Shown in pieces: positions 1-8,700 of a DNA stretch of 64,000 bases (its first letter is position 1; every line of letters starts with the position of its first letter). The translations under genes and the position numbers were made by a program. Below the pieces are notes generated by a model. The model was not told where the DNA came from. It was given only the letters and a program-made list of their open reading frames with translations, and ran no database searches. Source of the DNA: Chloroflexales bacterium ZM16-3. Its GTDB lineage: Bacteria; Chloroflexota; Chloroflexia; Chloroflexales; Chloroflexaceae. The stretch spans positions 1 to 64,000 of the forward strand of contig RYFE02000017.1 in NCBI GenBank assembly GCA_004138175.2, written 5' to 3'.

Positions 1-1
1 C

Positions 2-109
2 TTTGGCGACCTGCACGAGATGGACACACACATCGCGCTGATCACAGCGACCAGCGACGTGGTGACAGCCGATCTGACGGCGCTGCGCTCACGCTTCGTT
101 AGCGCGTGA
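2..109 (+). CDS. C-terminal fragment of an unidentified protein
   Basis: An open frame enters from the left edge and stops at TGA 107-109, giving 35 residues that end in LTALRSRFVSA. The gene starts outside the window. Codon composition matches the neighbourhood and the frame runs up to a perfect hairpin at 124-171, which supports a real gene end. No domain can be recognised from so short a tail, so no function is assigned. Confidence 0.5.
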   Translation, partial: FGDLHEMDTHIALITATSDVVTADLTALRSRFVSA

Positions 110-123
110 GGCAGGCGCGAATT

Positions 124-171
124 GACAGAGCCTGGGGCAGTGCGGCGCGCCGCACTGCCCCAGGCTCTGTC
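124..171. repeat. Perfect 48-bp palindrome (hairpin)
   Basis: Two 24-base arms (gacagagcctggggcagtgc... and its exact complement) meet without a spacer. It lies 15 bases after the stop of the left-edge gene, so it could end that transcript, but no T-tract follows. It may instead be one of the dispersed palindromic elements seen elsewhere in the window. Confidence 0.75.
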
Positions 172-187
172 AGAATCTCTCGCGAAT

Positions 188-442
188 CTAGGCTGCGCTG
201 GTGTGGTCGCTGCTGATAAGCATGCTCATAGAGACCCGGAGCAGGGCCAGATTCTCGTTGGAGACGCGGGCAAGGGCCGCATCATCGGGGGATACAGCGC
301 CGGTGATCAGCAGAAGCGCACGCAGCCCGGCGGGCCAAGACGAGTCCCCCGCTGGATCAGTGTGACGACCGTGCCAGTGCTCCGTGCCGGGAGGCGGAAG
401 TATTGGGGCGTAAGGTGTATGTCGCACAGGAGGCATGATCAC
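188..442 (-). CDS. Small hypothetical protein (84 aa)
   Basis: The frame starts at an ATG with a purine-rich ribosome site (aggagagga) about six bases upstream, which is the main reason to believe it. The protein is Pro- and His-rich at the N-terminus (residues 4-25), with no signal peptide, membrane span or known motif. It is convergent with the left-edge gene across the 124-171 palindrome. A non-coding spacer remains possible. Confidence 0.4.
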   Translation of the reverse strand: MIMPPVRHTPYAPILPPPGTEHWHGRHTDPAGDSSWPAGLRALLLITGAVSPDDAALARVSNENLALLRVSMSMLISSDHTSAA

Positions 443-566
443 TCCTCTCCTAGATACTTAAACGACAGTGTAGAGCCAAGCGCCGCCCTCGTCAAGGGGA
501 TTTCGTAGATTGGGTGAGATGTATTGCCTCAGACCAGCGAATCGCCGTGGGGCAGAAGCCCTCTGA

Positions 567-1346
567 TCACAGCAAGGCGGTGAGGTCGTTGAGGATGTAC
601 GTGGGCTGGTGCGGCGCGGCGGGCAGGTCGGCGCGGGTGCTGTCGCCGGTGAGCACCAGAGCCGTGTCCATACCGGCCTCGGCGCCCATGGCGATATCGG
701 TCATCAGCCGGTCGCCCACCATCAGGCAGCGCTCTGGGGGCAGCCCAAGCGCCGCGCTCACCGTGCGGGCCATGATCGGCGAGGGCTTACCAACATTCAC
801 CTCGCAGCGCGTGTTGGCGCATGCCTCGATCGCCGCGATGATCGCGGCCGCGTCGGGCTCGCCGCCGCCGGGCACTGGGCAGAAGCGGTCGGGGTTGGTG
901 GCCACCAGGCGCGCCCCGGCCCGGATGGCGTCGAAGGCGACCTGCAGCTTGTGGTACACAAAGGTGCGGTCGAACGATGCGATCACGAACTGCACCTCGC
1001 CGGCCCGCTCGCTGATCGGGAAGCCCGCCGCCGTCAGCTCATCGATCAGGGGCTGCTCGCTCACCGGGTAGACGGTAGCGCCTGGGGCGTTGGCCTTCAG
1101 CCACTCGACCATCACATAGGTGGTGTTGACGACCTCGGACAGGCTGGCCTGGATGCCGAATCTCATCAGCTTCGCCACGTACTGTTCGCGGTTCTTTGTC
1201 GGGTTGTTCGACAGAAAGGCCACCCGTCGGCCATCGCCGCGCAGCCGGGCGAAGAGCGCAACCGCCCCAGGTAGCAGGGTATCCCCCAGGTAGACCGTGC
1301 CATCTAGGTCGAAGATATAGCCCTCGTAGGCAGGAATCTGGCTCAT
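567..1346 (-). CDS. HAD-IIA family phosphatase (NagD/phosphoglycolate phosphatase type)
   Basis: A cytoplasmic haloacid-dehalogenase phosphohydrolase of 259 residues, the normal length for subfamily IIA. Motif I is FDLDGTVYLG (nucleophile Asp13, acid/base Asp15), motif II is LSNNPT near residue 46, the conserved Lys sits in GKPSP near 190, and motif III is MVGDRLMTDIAMG near 210. The region between motifs II and III is the IIA cap that selects substrate. Relatives hydrolyse 4-nitrophenyl phosphate, phosphoglycolate, ribonucleotide or sugar phosphates, and the sequence does not separate these. It is transcribed alone; a TGCTATAGC extended -10-like sequence lies just upstream of the start. Confidence 0.9.
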   Translation of the reverse strand: MSQIPAYEGYIFDLDGTVYLGDTLLPGAVALFARLRGDGRRVAFLSNNPTKNREQYVAKLMRFGIQASLSEVVNTTYVMVEWLKANAPGATVYPVSEQPLIDELTAAGFPISERAGEVQFVIASFDRTFVYHKLQVAFDAIRAGARLVATNPDRFCPVPGGGEPDAAAIIAAIEACANTRCEVNVGKPSPIMARTVSAALGLPPERCLMVGDRLMTDIAMGAEAGMDTALVLTGDSTRADLPAAPHQPTYILNDLTALL

Positions 1347-1409
1347 CGTGCCCTCATGCTATAGCACTGAGACAAGGTTCATAGCAGCTTGACCGTTTGC
1401 CGCCGGACG

Positions 1410-1482
1410 GCCCTCACCCCCCAGCCCCCTCTCCCGCGCGCGGGAGAGGGGGTGCCGAGCGCAGCGAGGCGGGGGTGAGGGC
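1410..1482. repeat. Dispersed palindromic element of the ccctcaccc...gggtgaggg type
   Basis: A long imperfect inverted repeat: the outer arms ccctcacccccc and gggggtgagggc enclose a strong inner hairpin ccctctcccgcg/cgcgggagaggg. A related copy with the same ctctcccgc/gcgggagagggg core sits at 43589-43634. The 203-base gap 1347-1549 otherwise holds no gene. Confidence 0.7.
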
Positions 1483-1549
1483 GCTGGAGAACTATCAAGC
1501 CAGAATGGCTAATTCTGAAACATGCCTAACGATGCCAACGCGGTTGGCA

Positions 1550-1933
1550 TCACTTCGCACAGGGCTCAGTATAGTCGATCAACGACACGAGCACGCTACG
1601 GATCGTCGCGCGCAGCTCGCTAAGTGTGAGCGGCTTAGCGAGGTATGCCGATGCGCCGGCCCGATGTGCCTGTCGCTCCGCCGAGGGCTCGGCCGAGACC
1701 ATGATGAAGGGCACGGTCGATTGCTCACGCAGGGCGCACAGCAGGTCGATCCCGCTCATGTTCGGCATGCGGTTATCGCTGATCACGAGGTCGGCTGGCG
1801 TGAGCAGGAATGCCGCTAGACCCAGACGACCATCGGCTGCAGCGACGACCTGAGCGCCGGGAAGGAGATGTTCGATGGCGCGAACAAGGAAGGTTCGAAC
1901 GCCCGCTTCATCTTCAACAATGAGAACCCGCAT
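1550..1933 (-). CDS. Single-domain response regulator (CheY-like)
   Basis: A 127-residue stand-alone receiver domain. The acidic pocket is Glu7-Asp8-Glu9, the phospho-acceptor is Asp53 in LVISDNRMPNMSG, the switch Ser is Ser80 in FIMVSAE, and the invariant Lys is Lys100 in YLAKP. There is no output domain, so it should signal through a partner protein. No histidine kinase is adjacent, so the partner is unknown. A gagagcgag purine stretch precedes the ATG, and an AT-rich tatatata box lies about 50 bases upstream. Confidence 0.9.
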   Translation of the reverse strand: MRVLIVEDEAGVRTFLVRAIEHLLPGAQVVAAADGRLGLAAFLLTPADLVISDNRMPNMSGIDLLCALREQSTVPFIMVSAEPSAERQAHRAGASAYLAKPLTLSELRATIRSVLVSLIDYTEPCAK

Positions 1934-2101
1934 GTGTGTACTCGCTCTCTAGGTTGCTGCGGCCTGGCGGCCTGTCGCAGCCAGGGTATATATAAACGCC
2001 CTCCCACCAACATTTGCGAGGGATTTCTAGAGCGTTAGATGTCTAATTCTTCATCTCTGAGCGAGGCGCGCATTGCCTGCAACGCACCCAAGAGCAGCCT
2101 A

Positions 2102-2110
2102 TGGTATATT
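2102..2110 (+). promoter_or_regulatory. Extended -10 promoter for the HerA-like gene
   Basis: TGG-TATATT fits the extended -10 pattern TGnTATAAT and is placed 35 bases before the ATG at 2145. No convincing -35 box is visible. An aggagc ribosome site follows near 2132. Confidence 0.45.
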
Positions 2111-2144
2111 TGTGCTATGGAGTTAGTTCATAGGAGCAGACAGT

Positions 2145-3755
2145 ATGCAGCAGCGCAACCGCCTCGGCGTGATCACCAGCGGCTCGCTTAGCGAGGGGCT
2201 CACCGCGCGCCTGGAGGCCCGCGAGAGCGTCGAGGATATGCGCGTCGGCAAGTTTGTGGTCGTCCAGGGCGAGAAGCACGAGTTCTTCTCGATGATCACC
2301 GATGTGGTGCTGGAGGCGACCAACCAGAAGGTGCTGATCGACCCGCCCCACGGCGACGCCTTCATCCACGAGGTGCTGGCCGGGACATCCACCTACGGCA
2401 CGCTCCAGATGAAGCCGCAGCTGATGCTGCCAAGCGACCGCGCCGAGAATATGCTGCCGGTGAAGACCATCCCCCACCACTTCTCGCCGGTCTTCGAGGC
2501 CCAGGAGGATGACTTCGGGCGGGTGTTTGGCGAGGCCGACGCCACGCACTTTGAGGTGGGCCAGCCGCTGGATATGGACGTGCCGGTCTGCATCAACCTG
2601 GAGCGCCTGGTGGAGCGATCCAACGGCATCTTCGGCAAGAGCGGCACCGGCAAGAGCTTCCTGACCCGCCTGCTGCTCTGCGGCACTATCCACGCCGGGG
2701 TGGCCTCCAACCTGATCTTCGACATGCACAACGAGTACGGCTGGGAGTCGCGCTCTGAGGGCGGCAGCTTTGTGAAGGGGCTGCGCCAGCTCTTCGGCAG
2801 CGATGTGCTGGTCTATACGCTCGACCCCGAGTCGTCGCGGCGGGGCCATTACGATGGCGATGTGGTGATCGGGCTCGACCAGATCGAGGTGGAGGACGTG
2901 ACGCCGCTGGAGCAGGAGCTGAACCTGAGCAGCACGGCCACCGAGTCCTCGTACCTGCTGTACGACAAGTTCAAGAAGCGCTGGATGCGCGAGCTGCTGG
3001 ACATGGACAGCGCGGCGGTGCAGGAGTTCGCCGAGAGCACCGGCGCGCACGCCGGGGCGATCGGCGCGCTGAAGCGCAAGCTCAGCCAGATCACGCGGCT
3101 GAACTTCATCCGCGACCAGGCCGACTTCTCGACGATAGATCGCCTGATCGAGGCGTTGGCCGCCGGGCGTCACGTGGTGCTAGAGTTCGGCCAGCACAGC
3201 AATAGCCTCGTCTACATGCTGGTCGCCAACATCATCACCCGGCGGATCTACCGGCGCTGGGTGGATCAGACAGAGAAGTTCATCCACTCGAAGAATAACG
3301 CCGACAAGCCGCACCCGCTGATGATCACCATTGAGGAGGCCCACAAGTTCCTCAACCCGGCCACGGCCAAGCAGACGATCTTCGGCACGATCGCCCGCGA
3401 GCTGCGCAAGTATAGCGTGACGCTGCTGGTTGTCGACCAGCGGCCGTCCTCGATCGACAACGAGGTGATGAGCCAGCTGGGCACGCGGATCACGGCCCTG
3501 CTGAACGACGACAAGGACATCGACGCGGTGTTCACCGGGGTGAGCGGGGGCAGCGGGCTGAAGGCGGTGCTGGCGACCCTGGACAGTAAGCAGCAGGCGC
3601 TGGTGCTCGGCCACGCGGTGCCGATGCCGGTGGTGATCCGCACCCGCCCCTACGACGAGGCGCTCTACGCGGCGGTGGAGCGGCGCGGCCCGCGTATCGT
3701 GTCGATGCCCGCCCGATCCGCCCAGGAAGAGGTGGATGAATTATTCCCCGATTGA
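2145..3755 (+). CDS. HerA-like ATPase (helicase HerA / DUF87 family)
   Basis: A 536-residue cytoplasmic P-loop ATPase. The N-terminal 150 residues look like the HAS-barrel. Walker A is GKSGTGKS at residues 164-171, Walker B is MITIEEAHKFL near 390, and the downstream VVDQRPSSI segment fits the FtsK/HerA core. Family members form hexameric DNA translocases. In archaea HerA works with NurA in end resection, and many bacterial homologues act in DNA repair or defence. No NurA-like nuclease, SIR2 or other effector lies next to it, so it appears to be a stand-alone housekeeping version. Confidence 0.85.
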   Translation: MQQRNRLGVITSGSLSEGLTARLEARESVEDMRVGKFVVVQGEKHEFFSMITDVVLEATNQKVLIDPPHGDAFIHEVLAGTSTYGTLQMKPQLMLPSDRAENMLPVKTIPHHFSPVFEAQEDDFGRVFGEADATHFEVGQPLDMDVPVCINLERLVERSNGIFGKSGTGKSFLTRLLLCGTIHAGVASNLIFDMHNEYGWESRSEGGSFVKGLRQLFGSDVLVYTLDPESSRRGHYDGDVVIGLDQIEVEDVTPLEQELNLSSTATESSYLLYDKFKKRWMRELLDMDSAAVQEFAESTGAHAGAIGALKRKLSQITRLNFIRDQADFSTIDRLIEALAAGRHVVLEFGQHSNSLVYMLVANIITRRIYRRWVDQTEKFIHSKNNADKPHPLMITIEEAHKFLNPATAKQTIFGTIARELRKYSVTLLVVDQRPSSIDNEVMSQLGTRITALLNDDKDIDAVFTGVSGGSGLKAVLATLDSKQQALVLGHAVPMPVVIRTRPYDEALYAAVERRGPRIVSMPARSAQEEVDELFPD

Positions 3756-3758
3756 CCC

Positions 3759-3786
3759 GTAGGGGCGCGTCGCGACGCGCCCCTAC
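3759..3786. repeat. GTAGGGGCGC palindrome, copy 1
   Basis: A perfect 28-bp palindrome, gtaggggcgcgtcg plus its complement. Relatives occur at 9255-9294, 17697-17724, 41384-41409 and inside a gene near 34418. The terminal CTA on the + strand is the TAG stop codon of the minus-strand gene that ends at 3783. It may also act as a terminator between the convergent genes. Confidence 0.8.
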
Positions 3787-4520
3787 AGATCCGCCGCCGC
3801 CGCCGCGTCCAACATCCAGACCACATGGCCCTCGGCGGGGCGGACGATCTGGGCCGGGGTTTGATGCGGGTCGTAGGGGCCGCGCAGGGCGGCGCGCACC
3901 TTCGCCGCCTTGTCGGCGCCCGCCACCAAGAAGATCGCCGTCGCGGCGCGGTTGAGCGCGGCCGGGGTCAGGCTGATCCGCGTGGGCGGGGGCTTGGGCG
4001 ATCCCTCCACAGCGACGACGAGCTGGTCGGCCGGCGCGTCAAGCTGCGGGAAGCCAGGGAAGAGCGAGGCGGTGTGGCCGTCTGGCCCCATGCCCAGCAC
4101 GGCGATGTCGATCTGGCCGCCGTGCGCAGCCAGCAGCGCCTGGAGCTGGCGATCATATACCGAGGCGGCCAGATCAGGCGTGTCATAGAAGGTCGGCACC
4201 GGGTAGACCTGGTCGGATGGGATGGGCGTGTGGTCGAGCAGGGTCTGCCGAACCATCAGGTAGTTGCTGTCGGGGCTATCGAATGGCACGTAGCGCTCGT
4301 CGGCCCAGATCAGGCTCAGGTGCTCCCAGGGCACCCGGTCACGCAGCGGCGGCACGACGAGCATCTGGTGGACGCGGGGCGGCAGCGACCCGCCGGAGAG
4401 GGCGATCAGGCAGTCGCCGCGCAGGCCGACGGTATGCTCGGCCAGATCGGCGATGCGCCCTGCGGCGGCCTCGGCCAGAGTCTCGACCGTGGGGAAGATC
4501 AGAACCTCGGGCTCGTACAT
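3783..4520 (-). CDS. pgl: 6-phosphogluconolactonase
   Basis: Hydrolyses 6-phosphogluconolactone to 6-phosphogluconate in the oxidative pentose phosphate pathway, in the cytoplasm. At 245 residues it has the usual DevB/Pgl length. Family motifs are LSGGSLP near residue 43, WADERYVPF near 73 with SNYLMVRQTLL following, and the signature GMGPDGHTASLFPG near 143. Glucose-6-phosphate dehydrogenase and 6-phosphogluconate dehydrogenase are not nearby. The stop codon is the first triplet of a GTAGGGGCGC palindrome. Confidence 0.93.
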   Translation of the reverse strand: MYEPEVLIFPTVETLAEAAAGRIADLAEHTVGLRGDCLIALSGGSLPPRVHQMLVVPPLRDRVPWEHLSLIWADERYVPFDSPDSNYLMVRQTLLDHTPIPSDQVYPVPTFYDTPDLAASVYDRQLQALLAAHGGQIDIAVLGMGPDGHTASLFPGFPQLDAPADQLVVAVEGSPKPPPTRISLTPAALNRAATAIFLVAGADKAAKVRAALRGPYDPHQTPAQIVRPAEGHVVWMLDAAAAADL

Positions 4521-4538
4521 AACTGCGCTCCTCCCTCA

Positions 4539-4587
4539 TTGTTTTGCGGAAATATGCCAGCTTCGCTGGCATATTTCCGCAAAACAA
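4539..4587. repeat. Perfect hairpin with TTCG loop
   Basis: Arms ttgttttgcggaaatatgcc... and their complement close on a ttcg tetraloop. The T-rich outer arms on both strands let it work as a terminator for the upstream minus-strand gene (4610-5611) and as a spacer before pgl. Confidence 0.75.
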
Positions 4588-4609
4588 TACCAGTTTTAGG
4601 GCGGCAGAC

Positions 4610-5611
4610 CTAAACTTGATCCGCATGAGGCACCGCCTGGGGCGGTTGCAGCTCGCCGATCAGGCGGATCGCCTCGGCGCGAGCCTCCTCGTGGGGCTCG
4701 GCGCGCATATAGCAGCGGCAGGCGCTCCAGTAGCTCGCCAACAGCCGCAGGGCCGGCAGGCGGCGCTGCTCCCCCTCGCTGAGCAGCCCAACCGACTGGT
4801 AGCCCTCCAGTAGACCCTCGCGCCAGGCCGCAGGGTGGGCCGCGCTCAGGCCGCATGCCAGGTCGTAGAGCCCGTCGCCGCCCACATAGAACCCCGGATC
4901 GATCAGCGCCTCCATGTGGACATTCTCGCCGGTGGTGCAGCGGACGGAGTGCGGGCCGAAGCTGCCGTGCATCAGGGTCGGCTGCTGACAGTCGAGCAGC
5001 GGATCGTTGAGCAGGGCGTCCACGGCGGCGCGCTCGGCCTCGCCGAAGACCAGGGCATCGGCGGGGGATGCGGCCATCCGGCGACCGATCTGGCGCAGCA
5101 CCGTGCGCCAGCTCTGCTGCGGCCAGCGCCCTACAGGCGTGGGCCGCCCCGCGCCGCCCGCCGTGATCCGGTGCATCCGGCGCAGCACCCGCCCGGCCTG
5201 CCGCCCCGCGCCGCGCAGCAGCGGCTCGTCCAGCAGCTGGTCGGCCGTACACCCCGGCACATAGGACTCCAGGGTGAAGGCGAAGGGCACCAGCCCGCGC
5301 GAGAGGTCGCGCTGGATGATCTTCGGGGACGGCAGGTTATGGCCGGACAGCGCCCGCATCACATAGACATAGCCCGCAAGGTCATCCTCGGGGGAGACAC
5401 GCAGGATCAGGTGCGAGCTAGGCAGGCTGATCCGCACCAGGATGTGATCAGCCGTCTGCCCGTGCAGGCGCACCTCCAGGGGCCGCAGGTTGAGCGAGCG
5501 CACCACAATCGTGGTGTAGTCGCCCAGGCGGCCCAGCGAGCGACGCCATGCCTCGCTCAGCCCCGCATCCGACGAGGGCGAGATATAGTGATTAAGGTGA
5601 GAGTATGGCAT
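4610..5611 (-). CDS. Aminoglycoside-phosphotransferase-fold protein, probably not an active kinase
   Basis: A 333-residue protein of the APH/choline-kinase fold. The N-lobe spans residues 1-115 with LILRVSPED in the ATP-Lys strand position; the C-lobe follows. The Brenner motif normally reads HGDxxxxN, but here it is LMHGSFGPHS, so the catalytic Asp is Ser217 and the metal-binding Asn is Ser222. The later metal Asp may survive in ALIDPGF (Asp238), and GLYDLA matches the family. The fold assignment is fairly secure, while lack of phosphotransfer is an inference from these changes. No strong ribosome site is seen, so the start is provisional. Confidence 0.65.
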   Translation of the reverse strand: MPYSHLNHYISPSSDAGLSEAWRRSLGRLGDYTTIVVRSLNLRPLEVRLHGQTADHILVRISLPSSHLILRVSPEDDLAGYVYVMRALSGHNLPSPKIIQRDLSRGLVPFAFTLESYVPGCTADQLLDEPLLRGAGRQAGRVLRRMHRITAGGAGRPTPVGRWPQQSWRTVLRQIGRRMAASPADALVFGEAERAAVDALLNDPLLDCQQPTLMHGSFGPHSVRCTTGENVHMEALIDPGFYVGGDGLYDLACGLSAAHPAAWREGLLEGYQSVGLLSEGEQRRLPALRLLASYWSACRCYMRAEPHEEARAEAIRLIGELQPPQAVPHADQV

Positions 5612-5621
5612 ACCTGATTGT

Positions 5622-5727
5622 GGAGCCCGGCCCCACCCTTGTTTTTATTGTGGCGGGCGGCTTCGCCGCCCGCCACAATAAAAGAGATTCTTGGGGTGGC
5701 TTCGCCACCCCAAGGCCCCACCGGGGC
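5622..5727. repeat. Multi-hairpin GGCTTCGCC element, copy 1
   Basis: Two adjacent hairpins, 5644-5682 (tttattgtggcggg... arms) and 5690-5714 (cttggggtgg... arms), both close on ggcttcgcc. A short GC hairpin follows at 5714-5727. The linker reads agattctt. Copies in the other orientation are at 41273-41373 and 51353-51452, with different stem bases but the same plan. Confidence 0.75.
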
Positions 5728-8700
5728 TACGGCGCAGCCTGCACCTGCGGCAGCACAAAGCGCAGGGCGCGGGCGCTGGATCGATCCACCACCCACAGGC
5801 TGCCGTCAGGTGCCACCGCCATACCACTCGGGTTGTTTAGCGAGGCCAGGTCGTCCCCCGCGCCGCCCCAGCGCAGCAGCACGTCGCCGCGCAGGTTGGC
5901 CGCGAGCACCTGCTGGCGGCTCGGCACGCTCACATATACCGTCCCGTCGGGGCTGGCCGCAATGCTGGGGTCGTCGTAGGTGTTGGCCTTCCAGCCGCTC
6001 ACCTGCCAGGTGATGATCGGGATGGGGCCGACATGGCCGCTGCCGTCGGGGGCGAAGACCTGCACCCGCCCGTTCCAGGTATCGGCCACATAGACGTTGC
6101 CCTGAGCATCCACAGCCACGCCGGTGGGCTCGTTGAAGGAGCCAAGCTCGGAGCCAGCGTAGCCCCACTGGTAGCGGTAGGTGCCCTGGTCGTCGGTGAC
6201 GACGATACGCTTGTTGCCAGTGTCAGCGATGTAGACATTGCCCGCCGAGTCCACCGCCACGCCGCGCGGGCCGAAGAAGCCGAGCGGGTTGGCCTCATTC
6301 TTCGCCTTGTCCCCGTCGGTGATCGTGGCCTTGCGCCCGTCGCCGAGATCCTGATCGCCGCCGCCCCAGCTGGTGATCGGCTTCCCATCGGGGCCATACT
6401 TCACAATCCGAGCATTCCAGGTATCGGCCACATACAGGTTGCCCTGGCCATCTACAGCCATGCCGCGCGGCTCGTAGAGCTTGCCAAGCTCGCCGCCGAG
6501 CCCGCCGAAGCTGCGGGTCAGCTCGCCACTCGCATTGAAGACATGGATCTGGTGGGTGCCCGTATCGGAGACGTACAGGTTGCCCTGGCCATCCACGGCG
6601 GCGCCGGTGGGGCCGCTGCTCCCGGCAGGCATGGTCGCCAATGTCTGGGCCACCAGGCGCAGGTCTGCCGTACCGCCCGATGCCGACGCCTCGCCCACGC
6701 CGCCGGCCAGATCCTTACGCAGCCAGACCTCCATCTCGCGGGCGCCGGGAGTCATCACCTGGGGCAGATCGCGGTAGATCAGGAACTTGTAGAGCGTGTC
6801 CCAGTTCTCGCGCTGGAAGGGCCAGATGATCGGTGCCAGCGGGCCGTACACCTCCGCGCTGATGTCGCGCCCGCAGCCACCGCGCCCACCGTCCTCGGTT
6901 GGCGCAGCCGTCAGGATAGCCTCAGATGTCCAGCTGCTGTAGTAGAAGCGCTTGTAGCCGGGATCGTTCGGCGAGCACTTCTGGCCCTCGGGGAACCACC
7001 AGTTGAAGACGCCGGTCTCGCCGTAGGGCTGGACATAGCCCTGCTCCAGCGCCTGGCGCACCTCGCTGGTGACGTGGGGCTTGTAGAGCAGCACCACAGG
7101 TGCCAGGGCGGTGCTGCCATCAGGCATCGTGACATCGAAGGTGCTGGGGCCGGGGCTCTTCTGGAAGGTATCCTTCTTTGTCCAGACGAGGTGCTGAAAG
7201 TCGCGCAGGTACCACTGGAGCGGCCAGGCCAGCGACCCGTCGCCATTCTCATCGCCGCTGTCGACAAAGACCGGCATGCTCAGGCCGCCCGTGGCATCCT
7301 GCGCCGTGCGGCTGTTACGGGTCAGGTTCACCGCCAGCTCGCGGATGTCGGCCACGTAGCGCGGCACGTCGGGGGCGGTCTGCGTGTAGACCAGCAGCTC
7401 GACAGGGGTGTCTGGGTGCTCGTAGACTGCCATCCAGGTGGCGCGCAAGGTATATGCGCCGATGAGGCCGGCCACGGTGAGCCCACAGAGCGCCAGCACC
7501 GCCCGCCCGCCTGCCCGCCCTGCCAGAGTGAGCAGGCCATAGATCAAGGAGCCAGCGATGATCAGCGGCACGAGGCCCTGGAGCAGGTTGCTCTGGGCAC
7601 CCTGGCCTGTGGCCGGCAGGCCGAGCCGCCAAAGGGCAACGCCGATGGCCACAAGCATCAGCAGCGTGCCGAGCGGAGCCAGGATAAGGGCTGAGGGCTG
7701 AGGGCTGAGGGCTGAGGGTTGCGCATCGACCGCTTGCCCCAATCGCTGATCTGCCATCTGCAATAGTTTGCCCAGCGCCCAGGCCGCCAGCAGGTTGCCC
7801 GGCAGGGCCATATGCACCAGCAGCCAGGGCATCTTCTCGCCGGCCCACGAGAAGAAGATCACCGCGCAGAAGAACCAGAAGGCTAGCAGCAGCGGGGCGA
7901 GCGGCCAGGGGGTCGGGAGTCGGGAGTCGGGAGTCGGGAGTCGGGAGTCGGGAGTCAGGAGACGGGAGTCAGGAGACGGTGTCTTGATCACCGACTCCTG
8001 ACTCCCGTCTCCCGACTCCTCTTCTGCCAGGTCTTCGTCGGCCGCCGTCCGTCGTCCGTCGTTCGTCGTCCGTCGCTGTACGATCAGCCGCCGCACCACC
8101 GACGCGATCATCGCCACCACCGCGCCGATCCCGCTCAGCACGGCGAGCGGCTCGTAGAGCGGCAGCTGCATCAGGTAGTAGAACCATGGCTGGTCGCCAC
8201 GAGCGTACTCCTGCTGGCTGCCGAGCCAGTAGGCCAGCCCGGCGTAGAGGCCGTCGATCGCGCCGCGCGGGTAGGCGAAGAAGGTGGTGTACTCTACCAG
8301 GTAGATCCCCGCCAGGATGCCGAGGGCGACCCAGATGCTATGGCGATCCTCGCGCCAGGTCGTCAGCAGGCGCTCGGTCAGGATGGGCCTCTGGTCCCAG
8401 AGGCCCTGGCAGAGCCAGGCCATGGCCAGGGCCGAGGCCACCAGGAATGCCTTCTCGCCCAGGTAGAGCCCCTTGCCGATCGGCAGCGGCGGGTTCAGCA
8501 CCATCAGCGTCAGGCAGAGGGCGAACACCCCGATCAGGCCCCAGTGCAGGTAGCGCGCGAAGCGGCTCTCGGCCAGCAGGCGCATGCCCAGAAACACGCC
8601 GAAGATGAAGAAGAGGATGTAGTAGAGTTCGTGGGTGCCCATGGCCAGGGCAACGGCAGCGGCGGTCAGGTAGAGCCAGCGTGAGCGCCCGCTGTCGAGC

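Noticed and set aside
122-508. 128-residue frame starting in the 124-171 palindrome
   Set aside because: Its start and first 16 codons are the palindrome itself, and the minus-strand frame 188-442 has a better ribosome site.
2115-3173. 352-residue open frame opposite the HerA-like gene
   Set aside because: Antisense of a gene with full Walker motifs; composition typical of shadow frames.
2145-3755. HerA-based antiphage system (HerA with SIR2, NurA or DUF4297)
   Set aside because: Neighbours are a response regulator and 6-phosphogluconolactonase; no effector gene is adjacent.
6033-7694. 553-residue open frame opposite the GT39-NHL gene
   Set aside because: Repetitive His/Ala/Val-rich antisense of the NHL repeats; no ribosome site or domain.
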